Origin: Tabrizicola piscis | GTDB lineage: Bacteria > Pseudomonadota > Alphaproteobacteria > Rhodobacterales > Rhodobacteraceae | Direction of reading: 5' to 3' | DNA length: 64,000 nucleotides | Assembly: GCF_003940805.1 (NCBI RefSeq) | Contig: NZ_CP034328.1 | Location: forward strand, 3,100,001-3,164,000 | Shown: positions 24,940 to 33,324 of the stretch, in pieces | How the letters are laid out: each line of letters starts with the position of its first letter | Numbering within the stretch: position 1 is the stretch's first letter | Made by a program: the position numbers and the translations under genes | Notes under the pieces: generated by a model | Database searches by the model: none | What the model was told of the DNA's origin: nothing | What the model saw: only the letters and a program-made list of their open reading frames with translations

Positions 24940-26138
24940 TCGACGCGTTCATCTGTGACTACATCCGCACCCCGATTGGCCGCTTCGGGGGCACCTTGGC
25001 GGCTGTCCGGGCTGACGATCTGGGCGCGGTTCCCTTGCGGGCGCTGATGGCGCGCAACCCGGCGCTCGACTGGGCGGCGGTGGATGAGGTGATCTTCGGC
25101 TGCGCCAATCAGGCGGGCGAAGACAACCGAAATGTCGCGCGGATGTCGTCCTTGCTGGCGGGCCTACCAGAAAGCGTGCCGGGCACCACGATCAACCGGT
25201 TGTGCGGTTCAGGCATGGACGCCGTCATCATGGCCGCCCGTGCCATCCGTTCGGGTGAGGCGGATCTGGTGATTGCGGGCGGCGTCGAAAACATGAGCCG
25301 CGCGCCCTTCGTCCTTCCCAAGGCCGAATCCGCCTTTTCGCGCGCTGCCAGCATCGAGGACACGACGATTGGATGGCGCTTCATCAATCCGCTGATGAAG
25401 GCACAATACGGCGTCGATTCCATGCCCGAGACGGGCGAGAATGTCGCCGAGGATTTTGGCATATCCCGCGCCGATCAGGATCTCTTTGCCCTCCGCAGCC
25501 AGGAACGTGCGTCCCATGCCATCGCCTCGGGTCGGCTGGCGCAAGAGATCACACCGGTCACAATCCCCCAACGCAAGGGCGCGCCGCTTGTGTTCACGAC
25601 CGACGAACACCCGCGCCCTTCGACGCTGGAGTCGCTGGCAAACCTGCCGACGCCATTCCGCAAGGGCGGCTCGGTCACGGCAGGCAACGCGTCCGGCGTG
25701 AATGATGGGTCGGCGGCGATGATCGTCGCTTCGGCGGCGGCCGTCAAAGCACATGGCCTGATCCCAATGGCCCGGATCCTTGGCGGTGCCACCGCAGGCG
25801 TGCCCCCAAGGATCATGGGTATCGGGCCGGCCCCTGCCACACTCAAGCTTTGCGCTAGGCTGGGCATCTCTCCGACCGATTTCGATGTGATCGAACTGAA
25901 CGAAGCCTTCGCCTCGCAAGGAATTGCCGTGTTGCGGCAGTTGGGCCTGCCCGAGGATGCGCCGCATATCAACCCGAATGGGGGCGCCATCGCCCTGGGT
26001 CACCCGCTTGGGATGTCGGGGGCGCGGATCACGGGGACGGCAGCGTTGGAGCTGCAGCAGCGCGGTGGCAAGTTGGCGCTGGCGACCATGTGCATCGGGG
26101 TCGGTCAAGGCATAGCAATCGCGCTTGCGGCGGCCTGA
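24936..26138 (+). CDS. pcaF: 3-oxoadipyl-CoA thiolase
   Basis: 400 residues, the standard thiolase length. Nucleophile Cys in TTINRLCGSGMDAV (about residue 90); GGVENMSRAPFV; His in NPNGGAIALGHPLGMSGAR (about 356); second Cys in ATMCIGVGQGIA. The closing steps ELNEAFASQG and IGPAPATLKLC match PcaF/CatF/PaaJ enzymes. It cleaves 3-oxoadipyl-CoA to succinyl-CoA and acetyl-CoA, the last step of the route. A generic acetyl-CoA acetyltransferase cannot be excluded by sequence alone, but the gene order settles it well. Confidence 0.9.
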   Translation: MIDAFICDYIRTPIGRFGGTLAAVRADDLGAVPLRALMARNPALDWAAVDEVIFGCANQAGEDNRNVARMSSLLAGLPESVPGTTINRLCGSGMDAVIMAARAIRSGEADLVIAGGVENMSRAPFVLPKAESAFSRAASIEDTTIGWRFINPLMKAQYGVDSMPETGENVAEDFGISRADQDLFALRSQERASHAIASGRLAQEITPVTIPQRKGAPLVFTTDEHPRPSTLESLANLPTPFRKGGSVTAGNASGVNDGSAAMIVASAAAVKAHGLIPMARILGGATAGVPPRIMGIGPAPATLKLCARLGISPTDFDVIELNEAFASQGIAVLRQLGLPEDAPHINPNGGAIALGHPLGMSGARITGTAALELQQRGGKLALATMCIGVGQGIAIALAAA

Positions 26139-26143
26139 AGACG

Positions 26144-26158
26144 ATACCACTTTCGTAT
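26144..26158. promoter_or_regulatory. ATAC-N7-GTAT LysR box before maleylacetate reductase
   Basis: ATAC (26144-26147), seven bases, GTAT (26155-26158), five bases after the thiolase stop and 77 bp before the reductase start. It is identical in form to the box at the LysR start (22175-22189). An extra GTAT half-site follows at 26165-26168. Confidence 0.6.
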
Positions 26159-26235
26159 GATCCAGTATGCCAAACGATATTGGACGCTCCCCTGCCCAAG
26201 CGGCACGGTGCGCGCGTAAAGGGCAGGACAAACTT

Positions 26236-27297
26236 ATGGACAGCTTCATCTATACCAGCCTTCCCGCGCGCGTGGTGTTCGGCGTGGGCACCACAGCATC
26301 CTTGCCGCAGGAGGTCCATGCCCTTGGGATCACCAAGGCCCTCGTCCTTGCGACGCCGCAGCAAGTCAGCGAAGCACAGGCGCTGGCGGACCTTTTGGGT
26401 GATGCTGCTGCGGGTATCTTCGCCGAAGCGGAAATGCACACGCCCGTGGACGTGACCGAACGCGCCCTCGCTGCCTTTGCAGCCCTGGGCGCTGATGGCA
26501 TCGTTTCGATCGGCGGCGGCTCTACCGTAGGTCTGGGCAAGGCCATCGCGCTGCGCACCGATGCGCCTCAGGTGGTCTTGCCGACATCCTACGCCGGTTC
26601 GGAAATGACCCCACTGCTGGGGCAGACCGAAGGGGGCAAGAAGACAACGCTGCGCTCGCTCAAGGTGCTGCCCGAAACGGTGATCTATGACGTGAACTAC
26701 ACGTTGACCCTGCCACCGCGGATGACGGTCACCAGCGGCATGAATGCCATCGCCCATGCCGTCGAAACGCTTTACGCGCAGGAAGCCAATCCCGTGCTGT
26801 CGCTGATGGCCGAGGACGGGATTGCCAAGATGACCCGCGCGCTGGACCGCGTTCTGGTCGCCCCTTCGGATATCGCGGCACGCTCGGACGCGCTTTACGG
26901 GGCCTGGCTCTGCGCGGTTTGCCTTGGGGCAGGCGGCGTGGCACTGCATCACAAGCTGTGCCACGTTCTGGGTGGGTCGTTCAATCTCCCCCATGCCGAG
27001 ACGCATACCATCATCCTGCCCCATGCGCTTGCCTACAATGCTCCGGAAATTCCGCAAGCCATGGCAGCGATGCGCCGTGCGACCGGGGCGGAAAAGCCTG
27101 CGAAAGCCTTGTTCCGCATCGCCCAATCCGCCGGCGTGCCGACGGCACTGAAGGATCTGGGCATGCCGCAGGACGGCATCGCGCGCGCTGTGGAAATCAC
27201 GTTGGAGAACCCGTATTTCAACCCGCGTGCCTTTGAACGCGACGCGCTTTTGCAACTGTTGGAGAACGCCTGGCATGGGAACGAACCCGATGCCTGA
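26236..27297 (+). CDS. Maleylacetate reductase
   Basis: 353 residues from the ATG at 26236; the longer frame runs through the operator. It is an iron-type alcohol-dehydrogenase fold protein of the maleylacetate reductase group: FIYTSLPARVVFGVGTTASLPQEV, VSIGGGSTVGLGKAIAL (NAD(P)H site), PTSYAGSEMTPLLGQTEGGKKTT, SGMNAIAHAVETLYAQEANP and HHKLCHVLGGSFNLPHAETH. The His residues of the metal/substrate site are present. It reduces maleylacetate to 3-oxoadipate and links ring cleavage of hydroxyquinol or chlorocatechol to the CoA-transferase and thiolase. It is the key diagnostic gene of the cluster. Confidence 0.93.
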   Translation: MDSFIYTSLPARVVFGVGTTASLPQEVHALGITKALVLATPQQVSEAQALADLLGDAAAGIFAEAEMHTPVDVTERALAAFAALGADGIVSIGGGSTVGLGKAIALRTDAPQVVLPTSYAGSEMTPLLGQTEGGKKTTLRSLKVLPETVIYDVNYTLTLPPRMTVTSGMNAIAHAVETLYAQEANPVLSLMAEDGIAKMTRALDRVLVAPSDIAARSDALYGAWLCAVCLGAGGVALHHKLCHVLGGSFNLPHAETHTIILPHALAYNAPEIPQAMAAMRRATGAEKPAKALFRIAQSAGVPTALKDLGMPQDGIARAVEITLENPYFNPRAFERDALLQLLENAWHGNEPDA

Positions 27298-27598
27298 TCA
27301 GGGCCGCGCCAGACATGTCCTGCGTCTGGCAACCCGGTGGCCTGTCATGAAACGGGCGCTTCTGACGGCGCTGGTCGTCGGCAACGTGATCGGTGCCATC
27401 AATCACGGCGACAAGATCCTGGCAGGCGTCATGGAACAGGGTGACTGGATCAAGGTCGCCCTGACGTTCCTCGCCCCCTACAGTGTGGCGACCTATTCAG
27501 CCGTGATGACCCTGCTTGAACAGGACCGGGCCCGCCGGGATATGCTGGCCAGCCCTGCGGTTGGCCCCAAACCTGCGGCTGCGGCCAAGCTTGGCTGA
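27290..27598 (+). CDS. nrtS: NrtS-family small membrane transporter (nitrate/nitrite)
   Basis: 102 residues if it starts at the ATG at 27290, which overlaps the maleylacetate reductase stop; the conserved part starts at MKRALLTALVVGNVIGAINHGDKIL. Two membrane helices are seen, with the NrtS pattern GNVIGAINHGDKI, then IKVALTFLAPYSVATYSAV. NrtS proteins of cyanobacteria take up nitrate/nitrite; in other bacteria the substrate is untested. Translational coupling to an aromatic-pathway gene is unusual and may mean nitrite or another small anion is relevant to the pathway, or may be chance. Confidence 0.72.
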   Translation: MPDQGRARHVLRLATRWPVMKRALLTALVVGNVIGAINHGDKILAGVMEQGDWIKVALTFLAPYSVATYSAVMTLLEQDRARRDMLASPAVGPKPAAAAKLG

Positions 27599-27763
27599 CC
27601 TAGCATCGTTTGGTGGCGATCCTTGTTCCCTGCGCCAAGGGTCGGGGGAAAGGGGCAAAGTCGTGCTGCCGTCCTGCCCCGGCTTCAAACAGTCGTTTCT
27701 CCTACCCCATTGATTTCCGTCACCGCGGCGTGGCACATGGGGGCGGATTTTGAGGGGGCCTTC

Positions 27764-28555
27764 ATGACACGGATCGACACCACCTTCGCGCGGCTCAAGG
27801 CCGAAGGGAAGAAGGCTTTCGTCGCCTATATCATGGGCGGTGACCCCGATGAAGCGACCAGCCTTGCCGTGATGCAGGGCCTGCCTGCCGCCGGGGTGGA
27901 TATCATCGAACTGGGGATGCCCTTCACGGACCCGATGGCGGATGGCCCGACCATTCAGGCGGCAGGCCAGCGCGCGCTGGAGGTCGGCATGACGATGGAC
28001 AAGGTCCTCGCCATGGTCCGCGCCTTCCGGGCAGGGGACAATGCCACGCCGATTGTTCTGATGGGGTATTACAACCCGATCTATTCCCGCGGTGTGGACC
28101 GGTTCCTGAAGGACGCGATCTCTGCCGGTGTTGACGGGCTGATCGTCGTCGACCTGCCCCCGGAAGAGGATGATGAGCTTTGCATCCCCGCCCAGAAGGC
28201 CGGTCTCAACTTCATTCGCCTTGCCACGCCCACCACCGATGACAAACGCCTGCCAAAGGTGCTGCAGAACACGTCAGGCTTTGTCTACTATGTCTCGATC
28301 ACCGGGATCACCGGCGCCGCCACTGCGCAGGCCACAAACGTGGGGCCCGAGGTTGCGCGGATCAAGCGGTCCACCGACCTGCCGGTGATCGTAGGCTTCG
28401 GCATCAACACACCTGACGCGGCCCGGACCATCGCCTCTGTCGCGGACGGTTGTGTGGTGGGCTCTGCCATCGTCAAGGACATCGGCAACGGCGTCCCGGT
28501 GAACGAGGTGCTGGCCAAGGTCGCGGCCCTAGCCGCAGGCGCACATTCGGCCTGA
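27764..28555 (+). CDS. trpA: Tryptophan synthase alpha subunit
   Basis: 263 residues from the ATG at 27764. It is a complete TIM barrel with the catalytic Glu in [17 protein letters not shown] (E about 49, D about 60), [32 protein letters not shown], and phosphate-binding GFGIN and GSAIVK. It cleaves indole-3-glycerol phosphate to indole, which TrpB uses. trpB is not next to it in this window; in many alphaproteobacteria trpA is separate. The upstream frame to 27623 is too long for the family and was not used. Confidence 0.97.
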   Translation: MTRIDTTFARLKAEGKKAFVAYIMGGDPDEATSLAVMQGLPAAGVDIIELGMPFTDPMADGPTIQAAGQRALEVGMTMDKVLAMVRAFRAGDNATPIVLMGYYNPIYSRGVDRFLKDAISAGVDGLIVVDLPPEEDDELCIPAQKAGLNFIRLATPTTDDKRLPKVLQNTSGFVYYVSITGITGAATAQATNVGPEVARIKRSTDLPVIVGFGINTPDAARTIASVADGCVVGSAIVKDIGNGVPVNEVLAKVAALAAGAHSA

Positions 28556-28576
28556 GCCTGCAAACAGGGCCTGTGC

Positions 28577-28613
28577 CAGCCACCTGACACGGGGAAGCCC
28601 GATCCGGTGGCTG
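28577..28613. terminator. Nested hairpin between convergent trpA and the 28633 gene
   Basis: CAGCCACC (28577-28584) pairs with GGTGGCTG (28606-28613), and CGGG (28590-28593) pairs with CCCG (28598-28601) inside. It sits between two converging genes, as expected for a shared terminator, though no T-run is present. Confidence 0.5.
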
Positions 28614-28632
28614 TACATGCAAGGCGGGGGCG

Positions 28633-29397
28633 TCAGACCGTGCCGGCCAACGCCTCAAGCCCGGTGATGATGTCCAAAAGCGGTGCCGCGTCGAACGTCA
28701 CCGGACCAGACGCCGCCGGATCGGGCATCGAGATGATGACATCGTCCATTGCCAGCCCAAGCTTCTTAGCAGCCTGGATCACAGGCGCATCCTGGCCTTG
28801 CGTCAGCAGGTCGATCTGGTTGCGCGCGACCAGCAGCATGGCCCAGGCGTCCTGATAGTTCTGCACCTCGGTTGGCCCGGCCGGGTTGATTTCACCGACA
28901 ACCGCGCGGGTCTGGTCGGCGATGGACGCCACCAAGTCCGGCACGGACGGTCGCAACGTCGACCGCGCGCCCATGATGGCTGCCACGGCCGCAGTATAGG
29001 CGGCGGTCACCGTTGCGCTGTCGCCCCCAGCCTCAAGTGCCATAAGCTGCGGCTCGAAATCGGCGATGCCCGCCTTGGCCAAACCATCCTTGATTGTCGG
29101 ATAGGTTTCCGCCCGGGGATGGGTGAAATGCGATCCGGACGGATTGGTCAGCCCGTCTGCAAGGAACAGCATCCCAAGCTGCAGGTCGCTTTCGATCTTC
29201 GCCAGACCCGTCAACAGCGGGACCACTTCAGGGTTCGACACCTCGCCTTCCACAAGGACCGGCCCGGCAAGGGTTCCGGGGTGAAGCGGCAGATCGGACC
29301 GGAAGGCCTGCGCGCTGGTATCAGCGCCGGTCAGCGCAAGCGCGGTCGCCAGCACCAAGGCCGCAGGAAGGGATCGTTTCGGGAAGGTTTTCAGCAT
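28633..29397 (-). CDS. Secreted protein of unknown function
   Basis: 254 residues from the ATG at 29397 (ribosome site GAGGACC). The signal peptide is MLKTFPKRSLPAALVLATALALTGADTSAQA. The mature protein is largely helical and Ala-rich (PTIKDGLAKAGIADFEPQLMALEAG, AAYTAAVAAIMGARSTLRPSVPDLVASIADQTR). It has no Cys and no recognised domain. It lies divergent to the Crp-family gene, about 285 bp away, and convergent with trpA. I do not recognise a function; an extracytoplasmic binding or imelysin-like role is only a guess from the helical, secreted character. Confidence 0.72.
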   Translation of the reverse strand: MLKTFPKRSLPAALVLATALALTGADTSAQAFRSDLPLHPGTLAGPVLVEGEVSNPEVVPLLTGLAKIESDLQLGMLFLADGLTNPSGSHFTHPRAETYPTIKDGLAKAGIADFEPQLMALEAGGDSATVTAAYTAAVAAIMGARSTLRPSVPDLVASIADQTRAVVGEINPAGPTEVQNYQDAWAMLLVARNQIDLLTQGQDAPVIQAAKKLGLAMDDVIISMPDPAASGPVTFDAAPLLDIITGLEALAGTV

Positions 29398-29682
29398 GAA
29401 GGTCCTCGAATTGACTGGGGCGGCCATGGGGCCGATGGACGAAACTCTGCACTCGAAGGCCGGAGAGCAGACGTCAGCTCGCCCCCCGGAAACTGGTTTT
29501 CGCCGCCGTGGATGCCGCGAGATTGTGACGGCATTGCGGTACAACTTCGGCAATAGCAGGCACGCCCGTCATGCAACCTTAAGCAGTCGTGCGGCTCGCC
29601 GCATTGCCTTCGCGCTGGCCTTCACCACCGCAAAGGGCCATGCTGGCGCAGCCCCCGAAACAGGGGCCGGGAAAGCGCGGAC

Positions 29683-30339
29683 ATGGACAGGATCGCTCAA
29701 CTTGCAGGGCTGGACACGCTGCCTGCCGATGTAGCCAAGGCGCTGATTGCGGGCAGCAAAGTCGTGCATCTGCCCGCCGGCGCCTGTGTATTCGAACCGG
29801 GCCAGCATGCCGACAATTTTCTTCTCCTCCTGTCCGGCACCGTGCGTGTCCAGCAAAGGTCCGAAACCGGGCGTGAGGTCTTTCTCTACCGGGTGAACGC
29901 GGGCGAAAGCTGTGTGCTGACAACCGCCTGCATGCTGGCGGACGAAGACTATGCCGCCGAGGGCCTGACCGAGACCGAGGTTGACGCGCTGGTCATCCCC
30001 CGTAGTGTTTTTGACGATCTGGCCGCCCGGTCCGCGATCTTCCGCAGCTTCATCTTCCGGGCCTATTCGCGGCGGATCGCGGACCTTTTCAGCCTGATCG
30101 ACGATATCGTGTTCCAGCGGGTCGATGTCCGACTGGCCGCCCGCCTCTTGGACCTAGCGCAGGACGGTACTGTGCAGGCCACGCATCAGGTGCTGGCCGT
30201 GGAACTTGGCACCGCGCGCGAAGTGATCTCACGCACCTTGGGCGAGTTTCAGCGCAGGGCCTGGGTGGAGCAGGCCCGCGGCGTGATCCGCATCCTTGAC
30301 CGCGGCGCGCTGCAGCGTCTGGCGCGGTCAGTGACCTAG
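29683..30339 (+). CDS. Crp/Fnr-family regulator, likely controlling the sulfur cluster
   Basis: 218 residues. It has an N-terminal cyclic-nucleotide-binding-like jelly roll (VVHLPAGACVFEPGQHADNFLLLLSGTVRVQ) and a C-terminal winged helix (HQVLAVELGTAREVISRTLGEFQRRAW). There are three Cys, at 35, 77 and 83 (GESCVLTTACM), and no FNR-type Cys cluster. It lies directly upstream of DUF2892, YeeE/YedE and a persulfide-dioxygenase-like gene. In comparable clusters the regulator is BigR or SqrR, which sense persulfide through Cys pairs. C77/C83 might act likewise here (inference). Confidence 0.88.
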   Translation: MDRIAQLAGLDTLPADVAKALIAGSKVVHLPAGACVFEPGQHADNFLLLLSGTVRVQQRSETGREVFLYRVNAGESCVLTTACMLADEDYAAEGLTETEVDALVIPRSVFDDLAARSAIFRSFIFRAYSRRIADLFSLIDDIVFQRVDVRLAARLLDLAQDGTVQATHQVLAVELGTAREVISRTLGEFQRRAWVEQARGVIRILDRGALQRLARSVT

Positions 30340-30405
30340 TCACCGTCGCAACCTGTGCACCTGTGGCATGCTGGGTCATCGGATGATTCTCGAAAGGAGA
30401 ACGAC

Positions 30406-30609
30406 ATGACCAGAAATATGGGATCGATCGACCGGGGCCTGCGCGCGCTTGTGGGACTGGCCCTTCTGGCTGGGGCCTTCCTTCTTGGCTGGTTCGGGGG
30501 CTGGATGGTCTGGGCGGCGGCAGCCGTTGGGGTTATCATGCTGGCGACAGCCGCGATGGGCAATTGCCCGGCCTACAGCATCGTGGGGATCAAGACCTGC
30601 AAGACCTGA
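30406..30609 (+). CDS. DUF2892 small membrane protein
   Basis: 67 residues with GAAAGGAGAACGAC before the ATG. Typical DUF2892 sequence: MTRNMGSIDRGLRALVGLALL, two membrane helices, then GNCPAYSIVGIKTC. The NCPAY(S)xxGIxTC tail with two Cys is the family signature. These proteins are common in sulfide/thiosulfate clusters next to YeeE transporters and rhodaneses, with no defined activity. It is in one operon with the next three genes. Confidence 0.9.
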   Translation: MTRNMGSIDRGLRALVGLALLAGAFLLGWFGGWMVWAAAAVGVIMLATAAMGNCPAYSIVGIKTCKT

Positions 30610-30616
30610 GGATGGA

Positions 30617-31048
30617 ATGGTAACTGACTTTACGCCCCTGCAATCGTTGGGAGGCGGGGCGCTGATCGGCCTCGCCGCCGTTGTGTTGATGGCGCTGCAC
30701 GGGCGTATACTGGGGGCTACGGGCATCCTTGGCGGGCTGTTGCGGTTCGATGATCTGGCTGATTGGCGGTTGAAGGCGGCGCTTCTGGTCGGCATGGCCA
30801 TGGGGCCGCTGGTTCTGCTGTGGCTGACCGGGTCCGTGCCGGTGGTGGATATTCCCGTCTCCCCGCTCGCCATCGTCCTTGGGGGCGTGGTCGTCGGGAT
30901 CGGGGTCAGCTACGGCGGCGGCTGCACCTCGGGGCACGGGGTCTGCGGCAATGCCCGCTTCTCGCGCCGGTCGCTGGTGGCGACGGTGACCTTCATGGCC
31001 ACGGCCTTTGCCACCGTTTACGTCACCCGCCACCTGATCGGGGCCTGA
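30617..31048 (+). CDS. YeeE/YedE sulfur transporter, N-terminal half
   Basis: 143 residues from the ATG at 30617, 7 bp after DUF2892. Four membrane helices. The signature VSYGGGCTSGHGVCGNARFSRRSLVA carries two conserved Cys that pass thiosulfate or another sulfur species through the YeeE pore. The protein is only half of the usual fused transporter; the other half is the next gene. Inner-membrane location. Confidence 0.88.
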   Translation: MVTDFTPLQSLGGGALIGLAAVVLMALHGRILGATGILGGLLRFDDLADWRLKAALLVGMAMGPLVLLWLTGSVPVVDIPVSPLAIVLGGVVVGIGVSYGGGCTSGHGVCGNARFSRRSLVATVTFMATAFATVYVTRHLIGA

Positions 31049-31049
31049 G

Positions 31050-31508
31050 ATGCGCATCGTCTCGGCACTGCTCATCGGGATGATCTTCGGCATCGGGATT
31101 GCCGTTTCCGGCATGATGAACCCGGCCAAGGTGCTGAACTTCTTCGACCTGGCCCAGATTGCCCAAGGCACCTGGGACCCAAGCCTTGCCTTCGTCATGG
31201 GTGGCGCACTCGCGGTGGCCATTCCCGGCTACCGGCTGGTGCTAGGCCGCCGTGCCCCCCGCTCCGCCCCGCTGCTGGCCAACCGGTTCGACCTGCCCGG
31301 CACCCGCGTCATCGACCGCCGGCTTGTGCTTGGCTCGGCCACCTTCGGCATCGGCTGGGGGATCGCGGGCTTCTGCCCCGGCGGCGCACTCCCCGCCCTT
31401 GGCACGGCCGAACCCGAGGCGTTTCTCTTCGTCGCCGCCCTGATCGGCGGCCTTCTGTTGGCGCGGGTTCTGCAGGCCCGCAGCCTGCACCCCAAACCTG
31501 CTACCTGA
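31050..31508 (+). CDS. YeeE/YedE-type transporter, C-terminal half (DUF6691)
   Basis: 152 residues, starting 1 bp after the first half. Four membrane helices; GIGIAVSGMMNPAKVLNFFD and the Cys motif GWGIAGFCPGGALPALG match the second half of YeeE/YedE proteins. Together the two halves probably form one transporter for thiosulfate or a related sulfur compound. Confidence 0.86.
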   Translation: MRIVSALLIGMIFGIGIAVSGMMNPAKVLNFFDLAQIAQGTWDPSLAFVMGGALAVAIPGYRLVLGRRAPRSAPLLANRFDLPGTRVIDRRLVLGSATFGIGWGIAGFCPGGALPALGTAEPEAFLFVAALIGGLLLARVLQARSLHPKPAT

Positions 31509-31530
31509 GCCTGCACTCAAGGAGGCCACC

Positions 31531-32403
31531 ATGACCGACATGACCATCAAACCCAAGGTGACGGGCTTCTTCGACGCCGCCACCAACACCATCAGCTATG
31601 TGGTCCAGGACCCCGCGTCCAAAGCCTGCGCCATCGTCGACAGCGTCATGGACATCGACTACGCCGCCGGGCGCATCACCTATGACCATGCCGATGCGAT
31701 GATCGCCTTTGTCCGCGACAATGGCCTTACCGTCGACTGGCTGATCGAAACCCATGTCCACGCCGACCACCTGTCCGCCGCGCCCTATATCCAGACGGCG
31801 CTGGGCGGCAAGATCGGCATCGGGCGCAACATCACCATGGTGCAGGACACCTTCGGCAAGATCTTCAACGAAGGGACCGAGTTTCAGCGCGACGGGTCCC
31901 AGTTCGACCGGCTGTTTGACGACGGCGACACCTACACCGTCGGCACCATGACCTGCGAGGCGATACATACCCCCGGCCATACCCCCGCCTGCATGACCCA
32001 CATCATGGGCGATGCGGCCTTTGTCGGCGATACGCTCTTCATGCCCGACGGCGGGTCCGCCCGTGCCGACTTTCCCGGCGGCGATGCGGGCCAGCTTTAT
32101 GACAGCATCCAGCGCGTCCTGTCGCTGCCTGATGAGATGCGCCTGTTCATGTGCCATGACTACGGACCGAACGGCCGCGACATCGCGTATGAGACCACCG
32201 TGGCCGAAGAAAAGGCCAACAACATCCACATCAGCGGCAAGACGCGGGAGGAGTTTGTCAAACTCCGCACCGCCCGCGACGCAACGCTGGCCATGCCAAG
32301 GCTGATCATCCCGTCGCTTCAGGTAAACATGCGCGGCGGTGAACTGCCGCCACCTGACGAAGACGGCAAGCGCTACCTCAAGGTGCCGCTGAACGGCCTG
32401 TGA
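31531..32403 (+). CDS. MBL-fold protein, persulfide dioxygenase/Blh-like
   Basis: 290 residues with AAGGAGG before the ATG. Metal site: ETHVHADHLSAAPY (residues about 72-80), HTPGHTPACM and GDTLFMPDGGSARADFPGG, which are the hallmarks of the ETHE1/Blh group that oxidises persulfide to sulfite with Fe(II). Longer than ETHE1 and matching Blh/SdoA of bigR-type operons. It ends the sulfur operon. Likely role: detoxifying sulfide or persulfide taken up or formed with YeeE/YedE. Confidence 0.88.
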   Translation: MTDMTIKPKVTGFFDAATNTISYVVQDPASKACAIVDSVMDIDYAAGRITYDHADAMIAFVRDNGLTVDWLIETHVHADHLSAAPYIQTALGGKIGIGRNITMVQDTFGKIFNEGTEFQRDGSQFDRLFDDGDTYTVGTMTCEAIHTPGHTPACMTHIMGDAAFVGDTLFMPDGGSARADFPGGDAGQLYDSIQRVLSLPDEMRLFMCHDYGPNGRDIAYETTVAEEKANNIHISGKTREEFVKLRTARDATLAMPRLIIPSLQVNMRGGELPPPDEDGKRYLKVPLNGL

Positions 32404-32511
32404 TCCTGCCTTGAAAGCAGGCATCTGCCCTGCGGGCTGACGTTTCGGCCCGCAAAGCGTTTGACTTCGCCCCGACGCGGCACAACCTTCCCGGTAACAC
32501 CGGGGAAAACG

Positions 32512-33324
32512 ATGAAACACCGCTTCTGGGCCGACTACACCGCGCGCGACTTCGCCGCCCTGCCGCGCGACCGGCTGATTGCCATCCTGCCCGTGGGTGC
32601 CGTGGAACAACACGGGCCGCACCTGCCCCTCAGCGTTGATCAGGCGATCCTTGATGGCATCCTTGCCGCGACCGTCCCGCTGATCCCCGATGACCTGCCC
32701 GCGCTGATCCTGCCCACCTTGCCGGTGGGCAAGTCTGATGAACACTCCGCCTATCCCGGCACGCTGACCTTTTCAGCGGCGACCCTTATGGCAATGTGGT
32801 CCGACATCGGCGCATCCGTGGCCCGGGCAGGGGTGCGCAAGCTGGTGATCCTGAACTCCCACGGGGGGCAGATCGCCCCGATGGACATCGTCGCCCGCGA
32901 CTTGCGGCTGCGCCACAAGATGATGGTCGTCGCCGCCAACTGGTTTGCCATGGGAATGCCCGAGGGTCTGTTCACGGCTGAGGAAAACCGCTTCGGCATC
33001 CATGCCGGCGACATGGAAACCTCGGTCATGCGCGCGCTGCACCCGGGGCTGGTGCAGATGGACCACGCCCGCGACTTCCGCCCGCTGGTCGCGAAAATGG
33101 CCAAGGATAACAAGCATCTGGGGCTTACCCCCGCTGGAAAGCTCGCCTGGGCCGCGCAGGACATGCACCCCGCCGGGGCCTGCGGCAACGCCGCACTGGC
33201 GACGGTGGAAAAGGGCCAGCAGGTCATCGACCACGCCGCACGCCAGATCGTGACGCTGCTGGGCGAAGTGCACCGGATGCCGCTGGACTATCTTGAAAAT
33301 ACGCCGGACCCGGACGCGCAATGA
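32512..33324 (+). CDS. Creatininase-family amidohydrolase
   Basis: 270 residues from the ATG at 32512. Metal ligands in PVGAVEQHGPHLPLSVD (E and H), LPVGKSDEHSAYPG, LNSHGGQIAPMD and AGDMETSVM place it in the creatininase family (creatinine amidohydrolase, FAPy deformylase, MftE-like). A TTGACT (32461-32466) and AACCTT spaced 17 bp could be its promoter. It starts a three-gene operon and overlaps the next gene by ATGA. The substrate is unknown; the partners suggest a cyclic amide or ureido compound. Confidence 0.85.
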   Translation: MKHRFWADYTARDFAALPRDRLIAILPVGAVEQHGPHLPLSVDQAILDGILAATVPLIPDDLPALILPTLPVGKSDEHSAYPGTLTFSAATLMAMWSDIGASVARAGVRKLVILNSHGGQIAPMDIVARDLRLRHKMMVVAANWFAMGMPEGLFTAEENRFGIHAGDMETSVMRALHPGLVQMDHARDFRPLVAKMAKDNKHLGLTPAGKLAWAAQDMHPAGACGNAALATVEKGQQVIDHAARQIVTLLGEVHRMPLDYLENTPDPDAQ

